From Stagnihabitans sp043721775 (lineage in GTDB: Bacteria; Pseudomonadota; Alphaproteobacteria; Rhodobacterales; Rhodobacteraceae), in NCBI GenBank assembly GCA_043721775.1, contig JAYSQA010000077.1, positions 1-48,354 on the forward strand: 48,354 nucleotides of DNA, read 5' to 3'. Below, one piece after another: positions 1-7,637 of this stretch. The notes under the pieces are model-generated. The model ran no database searches. It saw only the letters and a program-made list of their open reading frames with translations, and was not told the origin of the DNA. How positions within the stretch are numbered: the stretch's first letter is position 1; each line of letters opens with the position of its first letter. Made by a program: the position numbers and the translations under genes.

Positions 1-149
1 ACCCCGACCGCCAAACCGCCGAAATCCAGATCCGCATCGCCCTCATGAACCGCTTCCCGGCCCTTGGAACGACCGAAATCGTTCGCGCGGCCTGATGCTA
101 AAGGGGAAAGGCGCTACCTCGCCTCAGGCCTCAGTTATGCAACAAAGCC
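1..149 (+). mobile_element. 3' end of an insertion sequence, IS5/IS903-like (partial)
   Basis: The window opens inside the tail of a reading frame that stops at 95. About 35-55 bp later is TCAGTTATGCAACAAAGCC (131-149), whose reverse complement starts GGCTTTGTTGCATAA. That resembles the terminal inverted repeat of IS903-group IS5 elements (GGCTTTGTTGAATAA in IS903). I infer the right end of such an element at about 149. The left part lies outside the window, so family assignment rests on the IR resemblance alone. Confidence 0.5.
3..95 (+). CDS. Transposase C-terminal fragment (putative)
   Basis: An open frame runs from the window edge to a TGA at 93-95 and gives 30 residues, including the stretch IQIRIALMNRFPALG. 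There is no start in the window. The downstream IR-like sequence ending at 149 suggests this is the C-terminus of the transposase of that element. The fragment contains none of the DDE catalytic residues, so the assignment is contextual. It might instead be the tail of an unrelated protein. Confidence 0.4.
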   Translation, partial: PDRQTAEIQIRIALMNRFPALGTTEIVRAA

Positions 150-191
150 TCCTGGGGGGGATTTGAAGCAGGCGCGGCGGATTAAAGCGGG

Positions 192-1091
192 TTATTCGAG
201 GCGGGCGGGGAAGCCCTCGGCGCGCAGGTCAGTGTTGAGCGCGTCTTCCAGCAGTTTGACGATCTGGGTGGATTGCGCCTGACCGCCGTAGACCGCCTTG
301 CCCTTCATGAAGGTCTGGTTGGTCAGGCTGGCGAGGTCGAGGGGCACGCCGTATTCGCGGCCAAAGCCCATCGCAAAGCCAAGGTCCTTCAAGGCCAGAT
401 CCATCGTGAAGGCAATATCGTAGCTGCCGTTCAGGATCAGCTGGCCTTCGGTTTCATGCACGAACGAGGTGCCGGACGAGGCGGTGATTGCCTCATACGC
501 CGTTTTCAGGTCAAGACCGCCGCGTTTGGCCAGCATCAGCGCCTCGCCATCGGCCACCAGATGGATGAAGGCCAGCATGTTGGTGATGACCTTGATCACC
601 GCCGCAGACCCCAGCGGCCCCATGTGGAATATCTTTACCCCAAAGGCCTGCAAGGCCGGGCGGTGCAGATCGAACAGGTCTTGCTCGCCGCCGACCAGCA
701 CGGTGATTTCCCCGCGCGCCGCAAGGTGAACGCCGCCGGTCACCGGGGCCTCCAGCATCCGCATGCCGGCGAATCTGGCAAGGTTTCCCAGCCGCAGCAC
801 ATCCTCGCGCCCGAGGGTGGAATTTTCGATCCAGGTCGCACCCGGTTTCATCTGGGGCAGGATCTGGGCCAGCACCGCCTCGGATACGGCGGGCGAAGGC
901 AGGCAGGTGAAGACATGATCCACCTGGGCGGCCAGTTCGCCCGGAGAAGTGGCGACCGATGCCCCCAGCGCCGCATGGCGTTCTGCCAAAGCGCTGTTGC
1001 GGTCATAGACGGTGACCTGATGCCCGGCCCGGATCAGGTTGGCAGCAAGGTGGCCACCCAGATTGCCAAGCCCGATATAGCCGTAATTCAT
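192..1091 (-). CDS. NAD(P)-dependent 3-hydroxyisobutyrate dehydrogenase-like oxidoreductase
   Basis: 299 residues, typical of the beta-hydroxyacid dehydrogenase family, which oxidises 3-hydroxyacids to semialdehydes or oxo acids with NAD(P)+. Visible motifs are the dinucleotide loop GLGNLGG (residues 7-13), the substrate loop EAPVTGG (114-120), and the catalytic lysine region with K167 and N171 (VIKVITN). The ATG at 1091 is chosen because it overlaps the stop of the preceding aldehyde dehydrogenase gene as ATGA; a longer start at 1124 would run far into that gene. It is the last gene of the six-gene leftward operon. It probably acts on a hydroxyacid made from the operon's substrate. The actual substrate cannot be read from sequence; tartronate semialdehyde-type reductases are an alternative. 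Confidence 0.88.
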   Translation of the reverse strand: MNYGYIGLGNLGGHLAANLIRAGHQVTVYDRNSALAERHAALGASVATSPGELAAQVDHVFTCLPSPAVSEAVLAQILPQMKPGATWIENSTLGREDVLRLGNLARFAGMRMLEAPVTGGVHLAARGEITVLVGGEQDLFDLHRPALQAFGVKIFHMGPLGSAAVIKVITNMLAFIHLVADGEALMLAKRGGLDLKTAYEAITASSGTSFVHETEGQLILNGSYDIAFTMDLALKDLGFAMGFGREYGVPLDLASLTNQTFMKGKAVYGGQAQSTQIVKLLEDALNTDLRAEGFPARLE

Positions 1092-2518
1092 TCCCCCCAC
1101 CCGACGATGCCCTTCACCTCGCAAAAGTCATGGATGCCCCAACCGGCATATTCCCGCCCGTTGCCGCTCTGCTTGTAGCCGCCGAAGGGCGCGAATGTGT
1201 CCCAGGCCGGATAGTTCAGGTTCACCGTCCCGGCGCGCAGACGCCGCGCCACGGGCCGCGCATCCTCGACCGGACCCGCGATATAGGCGGCCAACCCGTA
1301 GGGAGAGTCGTTGGCCATCTGCACGGCATGGTCGACGTCATCGTAAGCCAGGATCACCAGCACCGGCCCGAAGATTTCCTCACGCGAGACGGTCATCTCA
1401 TTCGTTACATGCCCGAAGATCGTGGGCTTGCAGAACCAGCCGTGGTTGAGGCCAGAGGGCCGCCCGATGCCGCCACAGACCAGGGTGGCGCCTTCGTCAA
1501 TGCCGGCCTGAATAAGCCGCTGCACCTTGTCATACTGCGCTTTCGAGATCAGCGGCCCCATGGTGGTGCCGGTATCGGTCGGATCGCCGACCACCACCGC
1601 CTCGGCCGCCTGCGATGCATGGGTCAGCGCCTGATCATGCGTCGCCCGCGGCACGAACATCCGGGTCGGCGCATCGCAAGACTGCCCGGTGTTGCCAAAG
1701 CAACCCTCCACCCCGGCCTTGACCGCTGCCGCAAGGTCAGCCGTGGGCAGGATGATGTTGGGGCTTTTGCCGCCCAATTCCTGTGCCACCCGCTTGACGG
1801 TCGGTGCCGCAGCCGCAGCCACCGCCGTCCCGGCCCGGGTCGAGCCGGTAAACGACACCATATCCACCTCAGGATGCGACGACATCCGCGCCCCAACCTC
1901 CAGCCCGGTGCCGTTCACCAGATTGAAGACGCCCGGCGGAACCCCCGCCTTGTGGCAGACATGGGCAAAGAGAACCCCTGACATCGGGGCAATTTCCGAG
2001 GGCTTCAGCACCATCGTGCAACCCGCCACCAAGGCGGGTGCCACCTTGCAGGCGATCTGGTTCATCGGCCAGTTCCACGGCGTTATCAGGGCGCAAACCC
2101 CGATCCCCTCGTACACGATGCGCGTGGTGCCCTGCATATACTCCCACGCCATATCCTCGGCAGCCTTGATGGTGCTTTCGATATGGACCTGGCCCGCCCA
2201 GGCCTGCGCGCCCCTTGCCCATTCGATGGGCGCGCCCATCTCGGTCGACATGACTTGGGCGAATTCCTCGTACATCTCATTGTAGGCTTCCAGAACCCGC
2301 TTGACCACGGCGATCCGCTCGGCCACCGGCGTCACCGTCCACGCCCCAAACGCGCCCCGCGCCGCCGCAATCGCCGCATCAATGTCGGTCTGGTCACCCA
2401 AAGCCACCTGCGCCACAATCTCTTCGGTGGCCGGGTTTTCTACACCGATCCGCAGCTTGGAATGGGGTTCGACCCATGTGCCGCCGATGTAGAACTTTTC
2501 CATATGTGCCGGGACCAT
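1088..2518 (-). CDS. NAD(P)-dependent aldehyde dehydrogenase
   Basis: 476 residues, the usual length of the superfamily; oxidises an aldehyde to the acid. The oxyanion asparagine N149 (PWNW), general base E247 (ELGGK), nucleophile C281 (GNTGQSC) and EEIFGPV motif are all present. The ATG at 2518 is favoured by a GTGAGG ribosome-binding site that overlaps the stop of the MttB-like gene; the gap is 7 bp. An upstream start at 2635 would overlap that gene by over 100 bp. The stop overlaps the next gene as ATGA. In this operon it may oxidise an aldehyde left after demethylation or deamination, or formaldehyde from the flavoproteins. The true substrate is unknown. Confidence 0.9.
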   Translation of the reverse strand: MVPAHMEKFYIGGTWVEPHSKLRIGVENPATEEIVAQVALGDQTDIDAAIAAARGAFGAWTVTPVAERIAVVKRVLEAYNEMYEEFAQVMSTEMGAPIEWARGAQAWAGQVHIESTIKAAEDMAWEYMQGTTRIVYEGIGVCALITPWNWPMNQIACKVAPALVAGCTMVLKPSEIAPMSGVLFAHVCHKAGVPPGVFNLVNGTGLEVGARMSSHPEVDMVSFTGSTRAGTAVAAAAAPTVKRVAQELGGKSPNIILPTADLAAAVKAGVEGCFGNTGQSCDAPTRMFVPRATHDQALTHASQAAEAVVVGDPTDTGTTMGPLISKAQYDKVQRLIQAGIDEGATLVCGGIGRPSGLNHGWFCKPTIFGHVTNEMTVSREEIFGPVLVILAYDDVDHAVQMANDSPYGLAAYIAGPVEDARPVARRLRAGTVNLNYPAWDTFAPFGGYKQSGNGREYAGWGIHDFCEVKGIVGWGE

Positions 2519-2525
2519 CAGAGCC

Positions 2526-4097
2526 TCACTTGAAGTGGATGTTGAACTTGGCGCGGATCGCGTCATCAATGCCTGGATCAATGACGTTGCCCGCACGGGC
2601 CAGAATTTCATTCTTGCGCCGGATTGCCCCGTCAAGCAACAACGGCTTGCCCGCCTCGTTCCATTCCTTCGGGCTCATACGGTTGGCGACGGCGGGGTAG
2701 ATATATTCGGTCTGCATCAGCTTCAGCGTTTGATCACTGCCCAGATAATGCCCCGGGCCCCCCAGACAGACCTGCTTCATGGCGTCGATCGAGGTGGTGT
2801 CTTCATTCACCTCAATCCCCCGCACGCAGCGCATCGCCTGCCCCAAAAGGTCATCACCAAGGATCAGGCTTTCCATGCAGAACCCCAGAAGCGAGGCATG
2901 CATCCCCACCGCTTCATAGCACATGTTCAGACCCGCAAGCCCCGCCAGAGTATTGGTGATCCCCTGCTCCCATCCCGCCTGCATGTCCGGCAACTTGCTA
3001 TCAGAAATGCCCGAGGCCGCCCCGCCCGGCAAATCATAAAACCGGTGCATCTGCGCACAGCCCGCCGTCAGCAGCGCCTGTTCGGCGCTGCCACCCGACA
3101 TTGCCCCGGTCCGCAGGTCACTGACAAACGGCCAGGTCCCGAAAATCGCCGGCGCGCCCTTCTTGATGGCATTGACATAGACCACCCCCGCCAGACACTC
3201 CGCCATCGCCTGCACAATCGCCAAAGCGATGGGTGCTGGCGCAGTAGCCCCCGCCTGCCCCGCTGACAGCAAAAGCATCGGCATGCCGCGCCGGATGCAA
3301 TCCTCCATCACGCGGCAAGACTCTTCGGCAAACTTCATCGGTGGGACGACAAAGCAGTTGGAGTTGCTGACAAACGGCCGCTCCAGCCACTTGTCCTCGC
3401 CGCCCGCCACCATGTGCAAAATCTCGAATGCCGGAGCCACCGCGTCCGGATCAAAGAAGCTGGTGCCCACATGCTTTTTCGTCCCCGCCAGACAGGCGTA
3501 CAGCGTGTTCAGGTCCATATCGACGTTGTCGATGACATCCCGGCACACCATGGTGCGCTGATAGAAGTGAATGTTGTCAAGGTTATCCACCAACCGTGCC
3601 GCATCATACAAATCCTGCGCGGTAGTATCCCGATACTCCAGACTGATCGGGTCCACGATATGCACCGCAGCCCCCGCCGTGCCGAAATGCACATTGGTCC
3701 CCGACAGATGCAGGTCGTGCTTCACGTCCCGCGCATGAAGGGTAATATTCCGCGCCGCCACCGCCAGCATGTCCTCGACCAAGGCCCGCGGGAACCGAAT
3801 GCGCCCGTCGTCCCCCAAAACCGCCCCCGCACCGGTCAAAATCTCCACCCCCGAGGACGGAGCATTGGCAAGCCCGATCACCTCCAGCGCCTCAAGGGCC
3901 GAGGCATGGATCTTCGCCATCCCGGCTTCCGTCAACGGCTTGTAGGTCCCGCCCGGCATGCCGCCCCGGACCGGCTTCACATCATCCGCCAACGGCTGCG
4001 ACCGCAACGCCACCCGCGCCGTCCGCCCGCCAGAACGCCCACTTCGCGCCTCGGCCCGCACTTTGGCCGGTTCGCAAACCTCTCCAAGATCGCTCAT
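2526..4097 (-). CDS. Trimethylamine methyltransferase (MttB) family protein, non-pyrrolysine type
   Basis: 523 residues with MttB/COG5598-like segments across the whole length (for example TGAGAVL, FGTAGAAVHI, SAGQAGATAP, FGTWPFVSD). Characterised members move a methyl group from a quaternary or tertiary amine to a corrinoid protein. The frame has no internal amber codon, so it belongs to the non-pyrrolysine branch, which includes glycine betaine methyltransferase MtgB. The start at 4097 is preferred over 4112 because GAAAGGG lies 6 bp before it. It follows a 64-bp gap carrying a hairpin and a repeat element, so it may have partly separate expression. No corrinoid protein or reactivase is in the window. 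The substrate is unknown; an N-methylated compound is inferred from the neighbours. Confidence 0.85.
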   Translation of the reverse strand: MSDLGEVCEPAKVRAEARSGRSGGRTARVALRSQPLADDVKPVRGGMPGGTYKPLTEAGMAKIHASALEALEVIGLANAPSSGVEILTGAGAVLGDDGRIRFPRALVEDMLAVAARNITLHARDVKHDLHLSGTNVHFGTAGAAVHIVDPISLEYRDTTAQDLYDAARLVDNLDNIHFYQRTMVCRDVIDNVDMDLNTLYACLAGTKKHVGTSFFDPDAVAPAFEILHMVAGGEDKWLERPFVSNSNCFVVPPMKFAEESCRVMEDCIRRGMPMLLLSAGQAGATAPAPIALAIVQAMAECLAGVVYVNAIKKGAPAIFGTWPFVSDLRTGAMSGGSAEQALLTAGCAQMHRFYDLPGGAASGISDSKLPDMQAGWEQGITNTLAGLAGLNMCYEAVGMHASLLGFCMESLILGDDLLGQAMRCVRGIEVNEDTTSIDAMKQVCLGGPGHYLGSDQTLKLMQTEYIYPAVANRMSPKEWNEAGKPLLLDGAIRRKNEILARAGNVIDPGIDDAIRAKFNIHFK

Positions 4098-4103
4098 CTG
4101 ATG

Positions 4104-4130
4104 CCCTTTCATTCTTGCACAAATATCCCG
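4104..4130 (-). repeat. Dispersed GGATATTT...CAARATGAAAGGG element, copy a
   Basis: On the minus strand this reads CGGGATATTTGTGCAAGAA then TGAAAGGG. Seven related copies occur in the window, all between genes: a core RTATTT, about four bases, CAA, then ATGAAAGGGG, usually next to a GC-rich hairpin. This copy also supplies the GAAAGGG ribosome-binding site of the MttB-like gene. Comparable boxes seem common in Rhodobacterales intergenic DNA, but that is from memory. Confidence 0.6.
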
Positions 4131-4135
4131 GGGGT

Positions 4136-4153
4136 GCGGGGGCTGGCCCCCGC
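4136..4153. terminator. GC-rich hairpin between two operon genes
   Basis: A perfect inverted repeat, GCGGGGGC-TG-GCCCCCGC, lies between the upstream flavoprotein stop (4162) and the MttB-like gene. There is no T-run, so it is more likely a processing or pausing hairpin than a strong intrinsic terminator. Confidence 0.4.
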
Positions 4154-4161
4154 TTCGCCCC

Positions 4162-6612
4162 TCACAGCTTCACACGCACCGATTTGGGGTCATACATCGG
4201 CACCAGACTGGCCACCGCTGCATGTCGTACCCCCGCCACTTCGATTTCATAGGTCGCGCCCAGCACCTCTGCCTCCGACTGCCCCCGGCACGGCACATAG
4301 CCCAAGCCAATGGCACCACCAAGGAAGTGGCCATAGTTGCCGCTGGTCACCGGCCCCACAATCTTGCCATCCCGCACAATCGCCTCGTTGTGGAACAACA
4401 ACGGCGCAGGGTCGGTCAGCCGGAACTGCACCATCCGCCGGTTCAACCCCTCGTCCTGCTTGCGCAGCACGGCATCACGCCCGATGAAATCGGGCTTGCC
4501 CGTGCGCACCGCAAAGCCAAGACCGGCTTCCAGCACATGATCCTCATCGGTGATATCATGGCCAAAGTGGCGGTAAGCCTTCTCGATCCGGCAACTGTCC
4601 AGCGTGTGCAACCCGCACAGCTTCATGAGGCCGGTTTCCTCCAGCGCCTCGAACACATGGGCAGTCTGGTCGGCGCTGACATACAACTCCCACCCCAGTT
4701 CGCCCACATAGGTCACGCGGTGCGCCCGGGCGATACCCATCCCAATCTCAATGTCGCGCGCCGTGCCAAACGGATGGCCCGCGTTGCTGAAGTCGTTGGG
4801 TGAGACCGCCTGCATCACCTCCCGTGCCTTTGGTCCCATGATGCACAAGACCGATTCCGCCGCTGTCACATCGGTGATCACCGCAAAGGCATCCCCCAGA
4901 TGACGGCGCAACCAGGCCAGATCGCGCTGCAACGTAGCCCCCGGCACCACGGCCAGATAGGCCGTCTCTGACAGTCGCGTCACCGTCAGGTCGCTTTCAA
5001 TCCCACCGCGCGCGTTCAGCATCTGCGTATAGACAATGCGCCCGACGGTCACATCCATCTCGTTGCCGCAGACCTTGTTGAGGAAGGCACAGGCATCGCG
5101 CCCCTCAACCCTGATTTTCCCGAATGAGGTCATGTCAAAGAACCCCACCGCATTCCTGACCGCCAGATGTTCCGCCTTCTGGTTGTCAAACCAGTTCTGC
5201 CGCGTCCAGCTATATTGATACTCCGCCACCTGCCCTGCTTCAGCAAACCAGTTCGCCCGCTCCCAACCCGCCACCTCGCCAAACACCGCGCCCCGCGCTT
5301 TCAGGTGTTCATGCAAAGGTGACCGCCGCACCCCGCGAGAGGTGGCCATCTGCCGATAGGGGAAATGGTCGGCGTACAGCAGGCCCAGCGTCTCGGACAC
5401 CCGCTCTTTCAGGTACTTGCGGTTCTTCTGGAACGGTTGGGCACGGCGGATATCAACCTCCCACAGATCAAACGGCGCTTCGCCTTCCACAATCCAATGC
5501 GCCAAAGCCATGCCAGCACCGCCCGACCCGGCAATGCCAACCGAGTTATAACCGGCGGCCACCCAATAGCCGCCCAACTCGGGCGCTTCGCCCAGATAGT
5601 ACCGGTCATCCGGGGTGAAACTTTCCGGCCCGTTGAAGAAGGTGTGGATCCCCGCCGTCTGGAACAACGGCATCCGCTCCATGGCCGCCTCAAGGATCGG
5701 CTGGAAGTGGTCCCAATCCTCGGGCAAGGTGTCGAACATGAAATCGTCGCGGATGCCGCCCATGCCCCAGGGTTTCGCCTTCGGTTCAAACGCCCCGATC
5801 ATCATCTTGCCCGCGTCGGACTTGTAGTAAGCGCATTCATCCGGCACCCGCAGCACCGGCAAGTGGCCCAAGCCGGGCACCGGCTCGGTGATAAGGTAAA
5901 AGTGTTCACAAGCGTGCAGCGGCAAGGTCACGCCCGACTGCGCCGCCAGATCGCGCCCCCACATGCCGCCGCAGTTCACCACGACATCGGTGGCGATATG
6001 CCCCGGCACGCCATTGGCGTCGATGTAATCCACCCCCGTCGCCCGGCCGTTCGCCTTGGTGACCCCGGTAACCTTGGTATGCTCAAATATCTGCGCCCCG
6101 CGCATCCGGGCACCCTTGGCCAAAGCCATCGCGATATTGCCCGGATCGCACTGGCCATCAAGCGGCAGATGCACCGCGCCCACCACGTCCGACACATTCA
6201 GATGCGGATACATCGCCTTGACTTCGCTGGGGGAAATCTCTGTCACGTCCACATCGAAAATCCGCGCCACGGTGGCTTGGCGCAACAACTCTTCACGCCG
6301 CGCCTGCGTCAGCGCGACCGAGATTGAACCGACCTGCCGCATTCCGGTTTCAACCCCGGTTTCCGCCGCCAGCTTCACATACAGATCAGCCGAGTACTTC
6401 GCCAACCGCGTCATGTTGGCCGACCCGCGCAACTGCCCGATCAGTCCCGCCGCATGCCAAGTCGTCCCTGACGTCAACTGCTTGCGCTCCAGCAGCACAA
6501 TATCCGTCCAGCCCATCTTGGCCAGATGATACGCGACAGAGCAGCCAGAGACGCCCCCGCCGATGACGACCGCACGGGCTGAGGTTGGGAGGGCTGAGGT
6601 TGGGATGCTCAT
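4162..6612 (-). CDS. FAD-dependent oxidoreductase, dimethylglycine/sarcosine dehydrogenase-like (second copy)
   Basis: 816 residues with two parts: an N-terminal DAO flavoprotein domain (dinucleotide motif GGGVSGC, residues 18-24) and a C-terminal aminomethyltransferase (GCV_T) domain from about residue 430. The TTWHAAG motif contains H53, at the position of the histidine that binds FAD covalently in dimethylglycine dehydrogenase. Such enzymes oxidise N-methyl groups and pass the one-carbon unit to tetrahydrofolate. The start ATG overlaps the stop of the upstream MDR gene as ATGA. It is a paralogue of the flavoprotein at 7634-10093, suggesting two successive demethylations or two related substrates. 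Dimethylglycine, sarcosine or another N-methyl amino acid are all possible. Confidence 0.88.
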   Translation of the reverse strand: MSIPTSALPTSARAVVIGGGVSGCSVAYHLAKMGWTDIVLLERKQLTSGTTWHAAGLIGQLRGSANMTRLAKYSADLYVKLAAETGVETGMRQVGSISVALTQARREELLRQATVARIFDVDVTEISPSEVKAMYPHLNVSDVVGAVHLPLDGQCDPGNIAMALAKGARMRGAQIFEHTKVTGVTKANGRATGVDYIDANGVPGHIATDVVVNCGGMWGRDLAAQSGVTLPLHACEHFYLITEPVPGLGHLPVLRVPDECAYYKSDAGKMMIGAFEPKAKPWGMGGIRDDFMFDTLPEDWDHFQPILEAAMERMPLFQTAGIHTFFNGPESFTPDDRYYLGEAPELGGYWVAAGYNSVGIAGSGGAGMALAHWIVEGEAPFDLWEVDIRRAQPFQKNRKYLKERVSETLGLLYADHFPYRQMATSRGVRRSPLHEHLKARGAVFGEVAGWERANWFAEAGQVAEYQYSWTRQNWFDNQKAEHLAVRNAVGFFDMTSFGKIRVEGRDACAFLNKVCGNEMDVTVGRIVYTQMLNARGGIESDLTVTRLSETAYLAVVPGATLQRDLAWLRRHLGDAFAVITDVTAAESVLCIMGPKAREVMQAVSPNDFSNAGHPFGTARDIEIGMGIARAHRVTYVGELGWELYVSADQTAHVFEALEETGLMKLCGLHTLDSCRIEKAYRHFGHDITDEDHVLEAGLGFAVRTGKPDFIGRDAVLRKQDEGLNRRMVQFRLTDPAPLLFHNEAIVRDGKIVGPVTSGNYGHFLGGAIGLGYVPCRGQSEAEVLGATYEIEVAGVRHAAVASLVPMYDPKSVRVKL

Positions 6613-7637
6613 TGCGGGGTCTCCGGGATTAGAACCAGTTTGCCGGGGTATGTCCCGGCCATCAGATCAGATTGTGCACGGGAAATCTGCCGCAACGGAT
6701 AGGTTTGCGATACCACAGGCCGGATGCGGGCGGTGTTGATGATCGTCACCAGCCCGGCAAACACCTCTCGTGGCTGATGCGTCGCCCCATACAGCGTAAG
6801 GTCATTCAAATAGATCGTCCGCAGATCGCCCTTGACCATTGGGCCACCGACAGCACCGCTTGTCGCATAGCGCCCACCGGGTTTCAAAGCCTCCAGCCGG
6901 ACCGAAAAGCCATCGCCCCCCACGACGTCAATCACCACATCAAAGCTGCGGGACCGGGGCCGCGCCTCGCGGTCCAGCACGGCCGCCCCCGCCTGCCGCA
7001 CGACGCCCGACCGCGCCATCGAACATTGCCCCGTCACCACCGCGCCCCGCAGCAGCGCCAGTTGCACCGCAGCCAGCCCCACCCCGCCCGAAGCTCCGGT
7101 GACCAGCACCCTTTCGCCAACCGCCACATTGGCCCGCGTCAGCAGGTTGAACGCCGTACCATGCGCGCAAGGCATCGCACCAATTTCAATATCCGACAGC
7201 GGCGAAGCCGTGACATCATGCAGATGCCGCGCCCGTACCACGCAATACTGCGCGAAAGCCCCGTCAAATTCCGACCCGATCGAGACAAAGGCGATCGGGT
7301 TTTCGCCGTTTGGTTCGTGCTGATTGGTCGGGCAGATCACCCGCGCGCCCAAGGCCAGCCCTTGAACGCCCGTCCCCAAAGCCACCACCCGCCCGCAAAG
7401 GTCTGACCCTTGAATGCGCGGAAAGGCCATCTCTCCGGCCCAACCCGCCCGGCCCTCGCGGCCATACCAGCCGACGCGGGTGTTGATGTCGGTCATGTTG
7501 ACCCCTGCGGCCAGCACCTGCACCAGAACCTCACCCGGGCCCGGACGCGGCACCGGAATGTCATCGCGCCAGACCAGCGCCTCTGGCCCGCCGTGGCCGG
7601 TCAATTGCACGGCCTGCATGGTGCGCGGCAGGGTCAT
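6609..7637 (-). CDS. Quinone oxidoreductase-like MDR (zinc-independent alcohol dehydrogenase superfamily) protein
   Basis: 342 residues, the normal size of medium-chain dehydrogenase/reductases. The N-terminal GroES-like fold includes GPGEVLVQVLAAGVN; the cofactor domain has GASGGVG in the mid-protein. The four-cysteine structural zinc cluster of classical alcohol dehydrogenases is absent, which places it with quinone-reductase or crotonyl-CoA-reductase-like members that use NADPH. The ATG at 7637 overlaps the stop of the preceding flavoprotein gene as ATGA; its own stop overlaps the next start in the same way. It may reduce an enone or quinone-like intermediate in the pathway, but its substrate cannot be deduced. 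Confidence 0.85.
   Translation of the reverse strand: MTLPRTMQAVQLTGHGGPEALVWRDDIPVPRPGPGEVLVQVLAAGVNMTDINTRVGWYGREGRAGWAGEMAFPRIQGSDLCGRVVALGTGVQGLALGARVICPTNQHEPNGENPIAFVSIGSEFDGAFAQYCVVRARHLHDVTASPLSDIEIGAMPCAHGTAFNLLTRANVAVGERVLVTGASGGVGLAAVQLALLRGAVVTGQCSMARSGVVRQAGAAVLDREARPRSRSFDVVIDVVGGDGFSVRLEALKPGGRYATSGAVGGPMVKGDLRTIYLNDLTLYGATHQPREVFAGLVTIINTARIRPVVSQTYPLRQISRAQSDLMAGTYPGKLVLIPETPQ

Noticed and set aside
273..1178. Long rightward frame of 301 codons opposite the hydroxyisobutyrate dehydrogenase-like gene
   Set aside because: It mirrors a well-supported gene in GC-rich DNA, shows no family motifs and is rich in Q, H and R as shadows of such genes are.
2526..4097. Pyrrolysine-dependent trimethylamine methyltransferase MttB
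   Set aside because: No in-frame amber codon exists and no pyl genes are seen; the gene belongs to the non-pyrrolysine branch.
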